Shown piece by piece: positions 44,711 to 54,123 of a stretch of DNA of 64,000 bases. Under the pieces are notes generated by a model. It made no database searches. It was not told the DNA's origin and saw only the letters and a program-made list of their open reading frames with translations. Every line of letters starts with the position of its first letter. The first letter of the stretch is position 1. Position numbers and translations under genes: made by a program. The stretch lies in NCBI RefSeq assembly GCF_001984575.1, contig NZ_LZNS01000001.1:1477132-1541131 (forward strand), written 5' to 3'. Origin of the DNA: Streptomyces sp. MP131-18. GTDB taxonomy: Bacteria; Actinomycetota; Actinomycetes; Streptomycetales; Streptomycetaceae.

Positions 44711-46411
44711 GTGACGATGTCCGAGCCCGCCAGGAAGCCCGCTGCCCCGACCCGCCGCAAGGCCGGCCGCCACCGCGGTGAAGGCCAGTGGGCGGCCGGC
44801 CACTTCACTCCGCTCAACCCCAACGAGCAGGTCAAGAAGGACGACGACGGTCTCAACGTGCGGACACGCATCGAGACGATCTACTCCAAACGAGGCTTCG
44901 ACTCCATCGACGGCCAGGACCTGCGCGGCCGGATGCGCTGGTGGGGCCTGTACACCCAGCGCAAGCCCGGCATCGACGGCGGCAAGACCGCCATCCTCGA
45001 ACCGGAGGAGCTGGACGACGAGTACTTCATGCTGCGCGTCCGCATCGACGGCGGGCGGCTGACGACACAGCAGCTGCGCGTCATCGGTGAGATCTCCCAG
45101 GAGTTCGCGCGCGGCACGGCCGACGTGACCGACCGGCAGAACGTCCAGTACCACTGGATTCGCATCGAGGACGTGCCGGAGATCTGGCGGCGGCTCGAAG
45201 GCGTCGGCCTGTCGACCACCGAAGCCTGCGGCGACACCCCGCGCGTCATCGTGGGCTCCCCCGTCGCCGGCATCGCGGAGGACGAGATCATCGACGGCAC
45301 GCCCGCCATCGAGGCGATCCACCGCCGGGTGATCGGCAACAAGGCGTACTCCAACCTGCCGCGCAAGTTCAAGACCGCCGTCTCCGGTTCGCCGCTGCTC
45401 GACGTGGCGCACGAGATCAACGACGTCGCGTTCGTCGGGGTGCGCCACCCCGAGTACGGGCCGGGCTTCGACGTCTGGGTGGGCGGCGGCCTGTCCACCA
45501 ACCCCAAGATCGGCGTGCGGCTGGGGGCGTGGGTGCCGATCGAGGACGTCGCCGACGTCCACGAGGGCATCGTCGGCCTCTTCCGGGACCACGGCTACCG
45601 GCGGCTGCGCAACCGCGCCCGCATCAAGTACCTCGTCGCGGACTGGGGACCGGAGAAGTTCCGCCGGGTCCTGGAGGACGAGTACCTGCTGCGCCGCATG
45701 GCCGACGGCCCCGCGCCCGCGGCGCCGGTGCACCACTGGCGCGATCACGTGGGCGTGCACCGCCAGCGCGACGGCCGTTACTACGTCGGCTTCGCCCCGC
45801 GGGTGGGACGCGTCGACGGCGCCACGCTCGCCAAGATCGCGGACCTGGCCGAGGCGCACGGCTCGCGGCGCGTCCACACCACCGTCCAGCAGAAGTTGCT
45901 CATCCTCGACGTGGCCGAGGAGCAGGTCGCCCCGCTCACCGAGGGACTTGCCGCGCTCGACCTGACCGCCAGCCCCTCCGCGTTCCGGCGCGGCACCATG
46001 GCGTGCACCGGCATCGAGTTCTGCAAGCTCGCCATCGTGGAGACCAAGGGCCGCGGCGCCTGGCTGATCGACGAACTGGAGCGGCGCCTCCCCGGCTTCG
46101 ACGAACCCCTCACCATCAACATCAACGGCTGCCCCAACTCCTGCGCCCGCATCCAGACTGCGGACATCGGTCTCAAGGGGCAGCTGGTCACCGACGCCGA
46201 CGGCAACCAGGTGGAGGGCTACCAGGTCCACCTCGGCGGCGCCCTCGGCCTCGAACCCGGCTTCGGCCGCAAGGTCCGCGGACTGAAGGTCACCGCTGCC
46301 GGGCTCGCCGACTACGTCGAACGCGTGCTCCGCGCATTCCAGGAACAACGGGAGCCCGGCGAGCGCTTCGCCCAGTGGGCCGCGCGCGCCGACGAGGAGT
46401 CCCTGTCGTGA
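44711..46411 (+). CDS. sir: Ferredoxin-dependent sulfite (nitrite/sulfite) reductase
   Basis: A 566-residue siroheme protein that reduces sulfite to sulfide with six electrons. ADVTDRQNVQYHWIRIEDVP is the siroheme region; TMACTGIEFCKLAIVETK and NINGCPNSC hold the four cysteines of the [4Fe-4S]-siroheme centre (Cys-x5-Cys and Cys-x3-Cys). The long basic lead RRKAGRHRGEGQWA is typical of actinobacterial members. GTG (44711) and ATG (44717) both lie near AAGGA; I keep the GTG. It heads sir-cysHCDN, so sulfite rather than nitrite is the substrate. Confidence 0.94.
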   Translation: MTMSEPARKPAAPTRRKAGRHRGEGQWAAGHFTPLNPNEQVKKDDDGLNVRTRIETIYSKRGFDSIDGQDLRGRMRWWGLYTQRKPGIDGGKTAILEPEELDDEYFMLRVRIDGGRLTTQQLRVIGEISQEFARGTADVTDRQNVQYHWIRIEDVPEIWRRLEGVGLSTTEACGDTPRVIVGSPVAGIAEDEIIDGTPAIEAIHRRVIGNKAYSNLPRKFKTAVSGSPLLDVAHEINDVAFVGVRHPEYGPGFDVWVGGGLSTNPKIGVRLGAWVPIEDVADVHEGIVGLFRDHGYRRLRNRARIKYLVADWGPEKFRRVLEDEYLLRRMADGPAPAAPVHHWRDHVGVHRQRDGRYYVGFAPRVGRVDGATLAKIADLAEAHGSRRVHTTVQQKLLILDVAEEQVAPLTEGLAALDLTASPSAFRRGTMACTGIEFCKLAIVETKGRGAWLIDELERRLPGFDEPLTININGCPNSCARIQTADIGLKGQLVTDADGNQVEGYQVHLGGALGLEPGFGRKVRGLKVTAAGLADYVERVLRAFQEQREPGERFAQWAARADEESLS

Positions 46412-46638
46412 GCGAGAGGGCCGCCCCGTTCTACTGCCCCTACTGCGGCGACGAGGACCTGCGTCCGAGCGAGCAGGGGCACGGCACCTGGGAGTGCGCG
46501 GCCTGCAACCGCGCCTTCCGGCTGTCCTTCCTCGGCCTGCTGACCCGCGGGCTGACCGGGCGGCAGGACGGGGCCGGGGGCCGGGACGGGAACGGCGGCG
46601 ACGGCCCCGGCGGGGAAGCCACCCGCCGGACGAGCTGA
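46408..46638 (+). CDS. Small zinc-ribbon protein in the cys operon
   Basis: A 76-residue protein whose GTG overlaps the reductase stop by 4 nt. FYCPYCGDEDLRPSEQGHGT and the following CAACNRAF form one rubredoxin-like zinc ribbon (two CxxC pairs). The tail is Gly/Asp rich and low in complexity. Its fixed place between sulfite reductase and cysH suggests a role in sulfide or electron transfer to the reductase, or metal-site assembly, but nothing in the sequence proves this. Confidence 0.75.
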   Translation: MSERAAPFYCPYCGDEDLRPSEQGHGTWECAACNRAFRLSFLGLLTRGLTGRQDGAGGRDGNGGDGPGGEATRRTS

Positions 46639-46650
46639 GGAAGGGACAAG

Positions 46651-47364
46651 ATGACCGCGATCACCACCGGGCGTCCCCGGGCCGAGGAACTGCGCGCGCT
46701 CGCCGAACGCGCCGGCCGCGAACTCGAGGGAGCGCCCGCGCTCGACATCCTGGGCTGGGCTGCCGAAACGTTCGGCCCGCGGCTGTGCGTCACCTCGTCG
46801 ATGGCGGACGCCGTCGTCGCGCACCTGGCCGCGCGCGCCCTGCCGGGCGTGGACGTGCTGTTCCTCGACACCGGCTACCACTTCCCCGAGACCATTGGCA
46901 CCCGCGACGCCGTCGAAGCCGTTCTCGACGTCAACGTCATCACGCTCACCCCCCGCCGCACCGTCGCGGAGCAGGACGCCGAGTTCGGGCCGCGGCTGCA
47001 CGAGCGGAACCCGGACCTGTGCTGCGCGATGCGCAAGGTCGAGGTTCTTGAGGCGGGCCTCGGCTCCTACGACGCGTGGGCCACGGGGCTGCGCCGCGAC
47101 GAGTCGCCCACGCGGGCCGGCACCCCGGTCGTCGGGTGGGACGCCACACGCGAAAAGGTGAAGATTGCCCCGATAGCTCATTGGACGCAGGCTGATGTGG
47201 AAGCCTATGTGAGAGAGCACGGGGTGCTCACCAATCCGCTTCTCCAGGACGGCTACGCATCCATAGGGTGCGCCCCCTGCACGCGCCGCACGGCGGAGGG
47301 CGAGGACGCACGGGCCGGCCGGTGGGCCGGGATGGGCAAGACCGAGTGCGGGCTGCACGGCTGA
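46651..47364 (+). CDS. cysH: Adenylyl-sulfate (APS) reductase
   Basis: A 237-residue member of the PAPS/APS reductase family. DVLFLDTGYHFPETIGTRDA is the adenosine site. CCAMRKVEVLE and IGCAPCTRR give the Cys-Cys and Cys-x2-Cys that bind a [4Fe-4S] cluster, which marks the APS-using type; the C-terminal ECGLHG holds the catalytic Cys. It produces sulfite for the upstream reductase, with thioredoxin as donor. It follows the zinc-ribbon gene by 12 bases. Confidence 0.93.
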   Translation: MTAITTGRPRAEELRALAERAGRELEGAPALDILGWAAETFGPRLCVTSSMADAVVAHLAARALPGVDVLFLDTGYHFPETIGTRDAVEAVLDVNVITLTPRRTVAEQDAEFGPRLHERNPDLCCAMRKVEVLEAGLGSYDAWATGLRRDESPTRAGTPVVGWDATREKVKIAPIAHWTQADVEAYVREHGVLTNPLLQDGYASIGCAPCTRRTAEGEDARAGRWAGMGKTECGLHG

Positions 47365-47398
47365 GGCCGGGATGACGCCGACGACGAGGAACCACGAG

Positions 47399-47944
47399 AT
47401 GAACGCGACAGGGCAGGGCGCCACCATCTGGCTCACCGGCCTGCCCAGCGCGGGCAAGACCACCATCGCCCTGGCGCTGGCCGCCCGGCTGGCGGACGAG
47501 GGCCACCGCGTCGAGGTGCTCGACGGCGACGAGATCCGCACCTTCCTCTCCGCGGGCCTCGGCTTCTCGCGCGAGGACCGGCACACCAACGTGCAGCGCA
47601 TCGGATTCGTCGCCCAGTTGCTCGCCTCGCACGGAGTGAAGACGCTCGTGCCGGTGATCGCCCCGTACGCGGACAGCCGCGAGGCGGTGCGCAAGCGCCA
47701 TCAGGCGGCCGGCACCGGCTACGTGGAGGTGCACGTCGCAACGCCCGTCGAGGTCTGCTCCGTACGCGACGTCAAGGGCCTGTACGCCAAGCAGGCCGCG
47801 GGCGAACTGTCCGGGCTGACCGGCGTGGACGACCCGTACGAGATCCCGGCCGACCCCGACCTGCGCATCGATGCCCACGAACAGACCGTCGAGGACTCTG
47901 CCGCCGCCCTGTACGCGCTGCTGCGCGACCGGCGGCTGCTGTGA
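47399..47944 (+). CDS. cysC: Adenylyl-sulfate kinase
   Basis: A 181-residue P-loop kinase that phosphorylates APS to PAPS. Walker A is GLPSAGKTT; VEVLDGDEIRTFLSAGLGFS and DRHTNVQRIGFVAQLLASHG are the APS-binding motifs; DVKGLYAKQAAGELSGLTGV is the lid. The ATG at 47399 follows GAGGA at 8 bases; an in-frame ATG at 47372 is weaker. Since CysH looks APS-specific, PAPS made here may serve sulfation rather than reduction. Confidence 0.93.
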   Translation: MNATGQGATIWLTGLPSAGKTTIALALAARLADEGHRVEVLDGDEIRTFLSAGLGFSREDRHTNVQRIGFVAQLLASHGVKTLVPVIAPYADSREAVRKRHQAAGTGYVEVHVATPVEVCSVRDVKGLYAKQAAGELSGLTGVDDPYEIPADPDLRIDAHEQTVEDSAAALYALLRDRRLL

Positions 47945-48012
47945 GCTCAAGGGAGCACACCGTGACCGGCACACCGGCAGCGGGGGGCAGCAGCGAGCGA
48001 AAGGAAGAGAGG

Positions 48013-48951
48013 ATGACCGTGACGGCACGGCGGCCCGGCGCCGCCACCACAAGCCCGTACGCCCTTCCCCACCTGGACGTGCTGGAGTCAGAGGCGGTGC
48101 ACATCTTCCGCGAGGTCGCAGGGGAGTTCGAGCGGCCGGTGATCCTGTTCTCCGGCGGCAAGGACTCCATCGTGATGCTGCACCTGGCGCTGAAGGCGTT
48201 CGCGCCCGCGTCGCTGCCCTTCGCGCTGCTGCACGTGGACACCGGGCACAACTTCCCCGAGGTCATCGCCTACCGGGACCGCGTCGTCCGGCAGCACGCA
48301 CTGCGCCTGCACGTCGCCTCCGTCCAGGAGTTCATCGACGACGGCAGACTCCGCGAACGGCCGGACGGTACCCGCAACCCGCTCCAGACCGTGCCGCTGC
48401 TCCACGCCATCGACAGCCGGCGCTTCGACGCCGTCTTCGGCGGCGGGCGGCGCGACGAGGAGAAGGCGCGGGCCAAAGAGCGGGTGTTCTCGCTGCGCGA
48501 CGAGTTCGGCGGCTGGGACCCGCGGCGGCAGCGCCCTGAGTTGTGGCAGCTGTACAACGGGCGGCACGCGCCCGGCGAGCACGTCCGCGTCTTTCCCCTG
48601 TCCAACTGGACGGAGCTGGACGTCTGGCAGTACATCGCGCGGGAGAAGATCGAGATTCCGGAGATCTACTACGCCCACGAGCGCGAGGTCTTCCACCGCG
48701 ACGGCATGTGGCTGGCCGCCGGCGAGTGGGGCGGACCGCGCGAGGGCGAACGGGTGGCGCGCCGCCTGGTGCGGTACCGCACGGTCGGCGACATGTCGTG
48801 CACCGGCGCGGTGGACTCCGACGCCGAGACCACCGAGCAGATCATCGCGGAGATCGCGGCCTCCCGGCTCACCGAGCGGGGCGCGACCAGAGCCGACGAC
48901 AAGCTGTCCGAGGCCGCCATGGAGGACCGCAAGCGCGAGGGGTACTTCTGA
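48013..48951 (+). CDS. cysD: Sulfate adenylyltransferase subunit 2
   Basis: A 312-residue ATP-sulfurylase catalytic subunit of the PAPS-reductase fold. ILFSGGKDSIVMLHLALKAF is the ATP-binding PP-loop, VDTGHNFPEVIAYRD the sulfate/adenosine site, and VFGGGRRDEEKARAKERVFS is conserved. With CysN it makes APS from sulfate and ATP. The ATG follows GGAAGAGAGG; a GTG at 47941, overlapping the cysC stop, is an alternative that adds 24 residues without family similarity. Confidence 0.93.
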   Translation: MTVTARRPGAATTSPYALPHLDVLESEAVHIFREVAGEFERPVILFSGGKDSIVMLHLALKAFAPASLPFALLHVDTGHNFPEVIAYRDRVVRQHALRLHVASVQEFIDDGRLRERPDGTRNPLQTVPLLHAIDSRRFDAVFGGGRRDEEKARAKERVFSLRDEFGGWDPRRQRPELWQLYNGRHAPGEHVRVFPLSNWTELDVWQYIAREKIEIPEIYYAHEREVFHRDGMWLAAGEWGGPREGERVARRLVRYRTVGDMSCTGAVDSDAETTEQIIAEIAASRLTERGATRADDKLSEAAMEDRKREGYF

Positions 48952-50303
48952 TGAGCGCCGACACGCACGCCGTCGAGGCGCTGTACACGACCGCGCTGCT
49001 GCGCTTCGCCACCGCCGGCTCCGTGGACGACGGGAAGTCCACCCTGGTCGGCCGGCTGCTGCACGACTCCAAGTCCGTGCTGACCGACCAGTTGGAGGCC
49101 GTCGAGCTGGCCTCGCGCAACCGCGGCCAGGAGGCCGTGGACCTGGCGCTGCTCACCGACGGGCTGCGGGCCGAGCGCGAGCAGGGCATCACGATCGACG
49201 TCGCCTACCGCTACTTCGCCACCGCGCGCCGCCGGTTCATCCTCGCCGACACCCCGGGGCACGTGCAGTACACGCGGAACATGGTGACCGGCGCCTCCAC
49301 CGCGGAGCTGGCGATCATACTGGTCGACGCGCGCAACGGCGTGGTCGAGCAGACCCGCAGGCACGCCGCGGTCGCCGCGCTGCTGCGGGTCCCGCACGTC
49401 GTCCTCGCCGTCAACAAGATGGACCTGGCCCGGTACGACGAGCAGGTGTTCGCCCGGATCGCCGGGGAGTTCACCGCGTACGCCGCTTCGCTCGGCATCC
49501 CCGGGATCACCGCCATCCCCATCTCGGCGCTGGCCGGGGACAATGTGGTGACCCCCTCGGCCCGCATGGACTGGTACGGCGGCCCGACCGTGCTCGAACA
49601 CCTGGAGACCGTGCAGGTCGGCCACGACCCGGCCGAGGACCCGGCGCGCTTCCCCGTGCAGTACGTGATCCGGCCGCAGACCCCCGAGCACCCCGACTTC
49701 CGCGGCTACGCGGGGCAGATCGCCTCGGGCGTGCTGCGCGTCGGCGAGCGCGTGACCGTGCAGCCCTCGGGCCGCACCAGCCGCATCGAACGGATCGACG
49801 CGCTGGGGCAGTCCGTGGAGACGGCCTGGGCACCGCAGTCGGTGACCGTGACGCTGACCGACGACCTGGACATCTCCCGCGGCGACCTGATCGCCCCGGC
49901 CGACGGTGCCGCCGCTCCCGTGCAGGACATCACCGCGACCGTGTGCCACCTGCACGACCGGCCGCTCCGGCCGGGCGCCCGCGTGCTGCTGAAGCACGCC
50001 ACCCGCACGGTGAAGGCGATCGTCAAGGAGATCCCGTCCCGGCTGACGCTGGCCGACCTGTCCCAGCACCGCGATCCTGGCGAGCTGGTGGCCAACGACA
50101 TCGGCCGCGTGCGCATCCGCACCGCGGAGCCGCTGGCGGTGGACCCGTACGCGGCATCCCGCGCCACCGGCTCGTTCCTGCTGATCGACCCGGCGGACGG
50201 CACGACGCTCACCGCCGGCATGGCGGGCGAAGCCTTCGCCGAGACCGCGGCGGCCGCGGCGGCCACGGCGGCCGAGGACCCCGCCGCGGAGTGGGACTTC
50301 TGA
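48951..50303 (+). CDS. cysN: Sulfate adenylyltransferase subunit 1 (GTPase)
   Basis: A 450-residue EF-Tu-like GTPase that drives APS synthesis with CysD. TAGSVDDGKSTLVGRLLHDS is the P-loop, EREQGITIDVAYRYF switch I, and DTPGHVQYTRNMVTGAS switch II; VNKMDL gives guanine specificity. Two beta-barrel domains follow. There is no CysC fusion at the C-terminus, consistent with a separate cysC. The ATG overlaps the cysD stop by one base (TGATG). Confidence 0.95.
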   Translation: MSADTHAVEALYTTALLRFATAGSVDDGKSTLVGRLLHDSKSVLTDQLEAVELASRNRGQEAVDLALLTDGLRAEREQGITIDVAYRYFATARRRFILADTPGHVQYTRNMVTGASTAELAIILVDARNGVVEQTRRHAAVAALLRVPHVVLAVNKMDLARYDEQVFARIAGEFTAYAASLGIPGITAIPISALAGDNVVTPSARMDWYGGPTVLEHLETVQVGHDPAEDPARFPVQYVIRPQTPEHPDFRGYAGQIASGVLRVGERVTVQPSGRTSRIERIDALGQSVETAWAPQSVTVTLTDDLDISRGDLIAPADGAAAPVQDITATVCHLHDRPLRPGARVLLKHATRTVKAIVKEIPSRLTLADLSQHRDPGELVANDIGRVRIRTAEPLAVDPYAASRATGSFLLIDPADGTTLTAGMAGEAFAETAAAAAATAAEDPAAEWDF

Positions 50304-50477
50304 CCATGATGGGAAACGTGTTCGCCACGTTCGCCAAGGAGGGCGGGCGCGTCGGCAGCGGTGCGCTGGGCAGCGGGCAGGGCGGTATGGGCCGATGTGC
50401 GGACTGACGCGCTCCCCCGGTTCCGCTCCCGCCCGCCTCATCCCCGGACCCCCGGGTTCCCGGAAGGAACACCCGCC

Positions 50478-51614
50478 ATGACCAGCGTCCGTTTCCTGCC
50501 CGCAAGACGGCCGCGCAGACTGCTGTCCGCCGCCGCGGCCCTGCCTCTGCTCGTCGGTGGCCTCGCCGCCTGCGGCTACGGCTCCGAGGCCGAGGACGAC
50601 GAGCCCGCCCCCTCCGGCGGCGCGGGCGCGGGCGAAGCCCTGTCGGCCGACGAGGTCAGCATCGGCTATTTCGCCAATATCACGCACGCCACCGCCGTGG
50701 TCGGCCTTCAGGACGACGGCCTGATCCGGCAGGAGCTGGGCGGCACCGAGGCGAGCACCCAGGTGTTCAACGCCGGCCCCTCCGCGATCGAGGCGCTCAA
50801 CTCCGGCGACCTGGACGTCACGTTCATCGGTCCGAACCCGGCGATCAACGGCTGGGCGCAGTCCGGCGGCCAGAGCCTGCGCGTCGTGTCCGGCGCGGCC
50901 TCGGGCGGCGCCGCCCTCGTCGTCGACCCCGACGTCGTCCGGAGCGTCGACGACCTCGCGGGCGCGCGCATCGCGACCCCGCAGCTCGGCAACACCCAGG
51001 ACGTGGCCCTGCTCAACTACCTGGCCGACGAGGGCTTCGAGGTCAACCCGCAGGACGGCACGGGCGATGTGGAGGTCTACCGCATCCCCAACTCCGAGAT
51101 CCCCGCGGCGTTCGACGGCGGCGACATCGACGGTGCCTGGGTCCCCGAGCCCACCGCGGCCAATCTCGTCAGCCGCGGCGCCGAGACGCTGATCGACGAG
51201 GGCGAGCTGTGGGAGAACGGCCAGTACGTCGTCACCCACGTCATCGCCTCGCAGGACTTCCTGGCCGAGCACGAGGACGTGGTCGAGGCCATCGTGCGGG
51301 GCGTGGTGCGCACCAACGCCTGGATCAACGAGCACCCCGAGGACGCGAAGGCGCAGTTCAACGCGGAGCTGGCGGCGCTTCCCGGCGGCAGCGAGCTGCC
51401 CGCCGAGGTGCTCGACCCGGCGTTCGAGCACGTCGAGTTCCTGAACGACCCGCTGGCCGCCACGCTCCGGGCGGGCGCGGAGAACGCGACCGACGCCGGG
51501 CTGCTGGAGGACACGGACCTCACGGGCATCTACGACCTGTCCCTCCTCAACCGCGTACTGGCCGAGGAAGGGCTGCCGGAGGTCACCGACGATGCCGGTC
51601 TCGGCGTCGAGTGA
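50478..51614 (+). CDS. ssuA: Sulfonate-type ABC transporter substrate-binding lipoprotein
   Basis: A 378-residue lipoprotein: Arg-rich start, hydrophobic LLSAAAALPLLVGGLAAC with LAAC lipobox. The mature part is of the NitT/TauT/SsuA family: SIGYFANITHATAVVGLQDD, STQVFNAGPSAIEALNSGDL and VTFIGPNPAINGWAQSG. It follows cysN by 174 bases and has a GGAAGGAA site. Import of sulfonates or sulfate esters fits the cys neighbourhood. The exact ligand is not evident. Confidence 0.88.
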   Translation: MTSVRFLPARRPRRLLSAAAALPLLVGGLAACGYGSEAEDDEPAPSGGAGAGEALSADEVSIGYFANITHATAVVGLQDDGLIRQELGGTEASTQVFNAGPSAIEALNSGDLDVTFIGPNPAINGWAQSGGQSLRVVSGAASGGAALVVDPDVVRSVDDLAGARIATPQLGNTQDVALLNYLADEGFEVNPQDGTGDVEVYRIPNSEIPAAFDGGDIDGAWVPEPTAANLVSRGAETLIDEGELWENGQYVVTHVIASQDFLAEHEDVVEAIVRGVVRTNAWINEHPEDAKAQFNAELAALPGGSELPAEVLDPAFEHVEFLNDPLAATLRAGAENATDAGLLEDTDLTGIYDLSLLNRVLAEEGLPEVTDDAGLGVE

Positions 51615-51649
51615 CGGCCCCCGCCCCACCCACCCCAGGAGGTGACCCG

Positions 51650-52444
51650 ATGGCCCTCGCCCTCGACAAGCCCGGCAGCGACGGCGGCACCGAGACCGAG
51701 TTCGCCGTGCGCCTGGACCACGTATCCAAGTCCTTCGGCCGGCCGGGCAAGCAGCAGCTCGTCCTGGACGACATCAGTCTCGACGTCGCCCCCGGCGAGT
51801 TCGTCACCCTCATCGGCGCCTCCGGCTGCGGCAAGTCGACCCTGCTCAACCTGACCGCCGGGCTCGACGCGGCGTCCGCCGGGACCATCGCGGTCCCCGG
51901 CGGGCGCCCGGCGCTGATGTTCCAGGAGCACGCGCTCTTCCCGTGGCTGACCGCGGGCCGCAACATCGAGCTGGCGCTGCGGCTGCGCGGCGTTCCGAAG
52001 AACGAGCGCGGGCCCGAGGCCGAACGGCTGCTCACGCTGGTGCGGCTGACGGGCGCGTACGGCAAGCGCGTGCACGAGCTGTCCGGCGGCATGCGGCAGC
52101 GCGTCGCGCTGGCCAGGGCGCTCGCCCAGGACAGCAGGCTGCTGCTGATGGACGAGCCGTTCGCCGCGCTGGACGCGATCACGCGGGACGTGCTGCACGA
52201 GGAGCTGACCCGCATCTGGAACGAGACCGGGGTTTCCGTGCTGTTCGTCACGCACAACGTGCGGGAGGCGGTGCGGCTGGCCCAGCGCGTCATCCTGCTG
52301 TCCTCCCGGCCAGGACGCATCGTCCACGAGTGGCGGGTCGGCATCGACCAGCCGCGCCGCATCGAGGACGCCGAGGTCTCCGCGCTGTCCGTGGAGATCA
52401 CCGAACGACTCCGGGAGGAGATCCGCCGCCATGGCCAGCAGTGA
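51650..52444 (+). CDS. ssuB: Sulfonate-type ABC transporter ATPase
   Basis: A 264-residue ABC ATPase of the SsuB/TauB type. Walker A GASGCGKST, signature LSGGMRQRVALARAL, Walker B LLLMDEPFAALD and the H-loop VTHNVREAV are complete. Q-loop: LMFQEHALFPWL. The ATG follows AGGAGGT, a near-consensus ribosome binding site. It energises SsuA/SsuC. It overlaps the permease gene by 14 nt. Confidence 0.93.
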   Translation: MALALDKPGSDGGTETEFAVRLDHVSKSFGRPGKQQLVLDDISLDVAPGEFVTLIGASGCGKSTLLNLTAGLDAASAGTIAVPGGRPALMFQEHALFPWLTAGRNIELALRLRGVPKNERGPEAERLLTLVRLTGAYGKRVHELSGGMRQRVALARALAQDSRLLLMDEPFAALDAITRDVLHEELTRIWNETGVSVLFVTHNVREAVRLAQRVILLSSRPGRIVHEWRVGIDQPRRIEDAEVSALSVEITERLREEIRRHGQQ

Positions 52445-53330
52445 GACACAGCCGGGGCGGACCGGCACCGCCGACCTGGCCGGTCTCGAAGCGGGACTCG
52501 ACGCGCTGGAGACCAAGGAGGCGGCCGAACGCCTGCCGGTCGGCCGGATCCTGGTGACGAAGGTCCTGCCGCCGATCGTCGCGATCGGCCTGGTGCTCGC
52601 GATCTGGCAGCTGGTGTACGTCGCCGAAGTCCAGCCGGACTACCTGCTGCCGAGCCCGCTCGACGTGGGCGACGAGTTCGCCGAGATGTGGCGGCAGGGC
52701 ACGCTGTTCGAGTACATCTGGACCAGCGTCTCGCGCGGCATCCTCGGCTTCCTCATCGCCGTGACCGTCGGCACGCCGCTCGGCCTGGTCGTGGCCCGCG
52801 TGAAGCTGGTCAGGGCGGCCATCGGCCCGGTGCTGACCGGCCTCCAGTCGCTGCCCTCGATCGCGTGGGTGCCGGCGGCCATCATCTGGTTCGGCCTCAC
52901 CAACGGCACCATCTACGCGGTGGTCCTGCTCGGCGCCGTGCCGTCCATCGCCAACGGCATCGTCTCGGGCGTCGACCAGATCCCGCCGCTGTACCTGCGG
53001 GCCGGGCGGATGCTCGGCGCCCGCGGGCTGACCAGCGTCCGGCACGTGCTGCTCCCCGCCGCGCTGCCCGGCTACCTGGCGGGGCTGAAGCAGGGCTGGG
53101 CATTCTCCTGGCGTTCGCTGATGGCGGCCGAGCTGATCGTGCAGTCGCCGAGTCTGGGCACCGGTCTCGGCCAGCTGATGGAGGGCTTCAGGACCATGCA
53201 GAACATGTCGGGCGTACTCGCCACGATCATTCTGATCCTGGTCGTCGGCGTCGCGATCGACCTGCTGTTCTTCTCCCCGCTCGAGCGCCGGGTGCTGCGC
53301 AGCCGCGGGCTCCTGGCCCGTGTCGCCTGA
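52431..53330 (+). CDS. ssuC: Sulfonate-type ABC transporter permease
   Basis: A 299-residue permease. About 40 cytoplasmic residues precede six membrane helices (PPIVAIGLVLAIWQLVYVA first). LTGLQSLPSIAWVPAAIIWF is the SsuC/TauC signature and YLRAGRMLGARGLTSVRHVL the ATPase-docking loop. Overlaps on both sides (ssuB and the chelatase gene) show tight translational coupling in one operon. Confidence 0.93.
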   Translation: MASSETQPGRTGTADLAGLEAGLDALETKEAAERLPVGRILVTKVLPPIVAIGLVLAIWQLVYVAEVQPDYLLPSPLDVGDEFAEMWRQGTLFEYIWTSVSRGILGFLIAVTVGTPLGLVVARVKLVRAAIGPVLTGLQSLPSIAWVPAAIIWFGLTNGTIYAVVLLGAVPSIANGIVSGVDQIPPLYLRAGRMLGARGLTSVRHVLLPAALPGYLAGLKQGWAFSWRSLMAAELIVQSPSLGTGLGQLMEGFRTMQNMSGVLATIILILVVGVAIDLLFFSPLERRVLRSRGLLARVA

Positions 53331-54123
53331 GGCCGTGGGCCGGACGCCCGCGGACCGCGGGCGCCCGGTGCTGCTCCTGGTCGCCCACGGCAGCCGCGAC
53401 CCGCGGCACGCGGCGACCGTCGCCGCGCTGACCGCGCGGGTCCGCCGCCGCGCGCCGGGGCTGCGGGTGGAGACGGGCTTCCTCGACTTCACCGTGCCGG
53501 GCGTGGACCAGGTGCTCGCGCGGCTCCACGCGGACGGCGAACGGGACGTGGTCGCCGTTCCGCTGCTGCTCTCCCGCGCGTTCCACGCCAGGACCGACAT
53601 CCCGGCCGTCCTCGCCGCGCAGGAGGCGCTGCTGCCGGGACTTGCCGTCCGGCAGGCCGATGTCCCCGGTCCTGACCCGCTGTTGCTCGGCGCGCTGGAA
53701 CGGCGGCTGGCCGGGGTCCGGGCCGGTCTTTCGCCGGCCCAGTGGCGCGAGACCGGCGTCGTGCTCGCCTCGGCCGGCTCCTCCGACCCGGGCGCCCTGG
53801 CCGCGGTCGGCCGCCTCGCCCGGCACTGGCGGCTGGCGTCCGGCCGGCGCGCGGTGCGGACCGCGTTCGCCTCCGCGGCCACGCCAACGACGGCGGACGC
53901 CGTCCGCGCGCTGCGCGCGGACGGCGTCCGCCGGGTGGCCGTGGCGCCGTTCGTGATCGCGCCGGGGCGACTGCCCGACCGCATCCTGGCCGGAGCCCGC
54001 GCGGCCGGTGCCGACCTCGTCGCCCCGGTGCTCGGGGACGCGCCCGAACTGGCCGCGCTCGTGCTGCGCCGCTGGGCGGCGGCGGCCGGCGCGCCGCGCG
54101 CCGACCGCCTGCTCACCGGCTGA
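53320..54123 (+). CDS. Sirohydrochlorin chelatase (CbiX/SirB-like)
   Basis: A 267-residue class II chelatase with two similar halves. PVLLLVAHGSRDPRHAATVA carries the metal-binding His of half one, and VVAVPLLLSRAFHARTDIPA is the second conserved His region; in half two VVLASAGSSDPGA has lost the His. It inserts iron into sirohydrochlorin, giving the siroheme needed by the sulfite reductase in this locus. The GTG overlaps the permease gene by 11 nt. Its stop abuts the stop of the convergent winged-helix gene. Confidence 0.88.
   Translation: MSPEAVGRTPADRGRPVLLLVAHGSRDPRHAATVAALTARVRRRAPGLRVETGFLDFTVPGVDQVLARLHADGERDVVAVPLLLSRAFHARTDIPAVLAAQEALLPGLAVRQADVPGPDPLLLGALERRLAGVRAGLSPAQWRETGVVLASAGSSDPGALAAVGRLARHWRLASGRRAVRTAFASAATPTTADAVRALRADGVRRVAVAPFVIAPGRLPDRILAGARAAGADLVAPVLGDAPELAALVLRRWAAAAGAPRADRLLTG

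Noticed and set aside
50306..50407. A 33-codon frame between cysN and ssuA
   Set aside because: It has no ribosome binding site, ends in low-complexity Gly residues and lacks the HVDL core of the true leaders.
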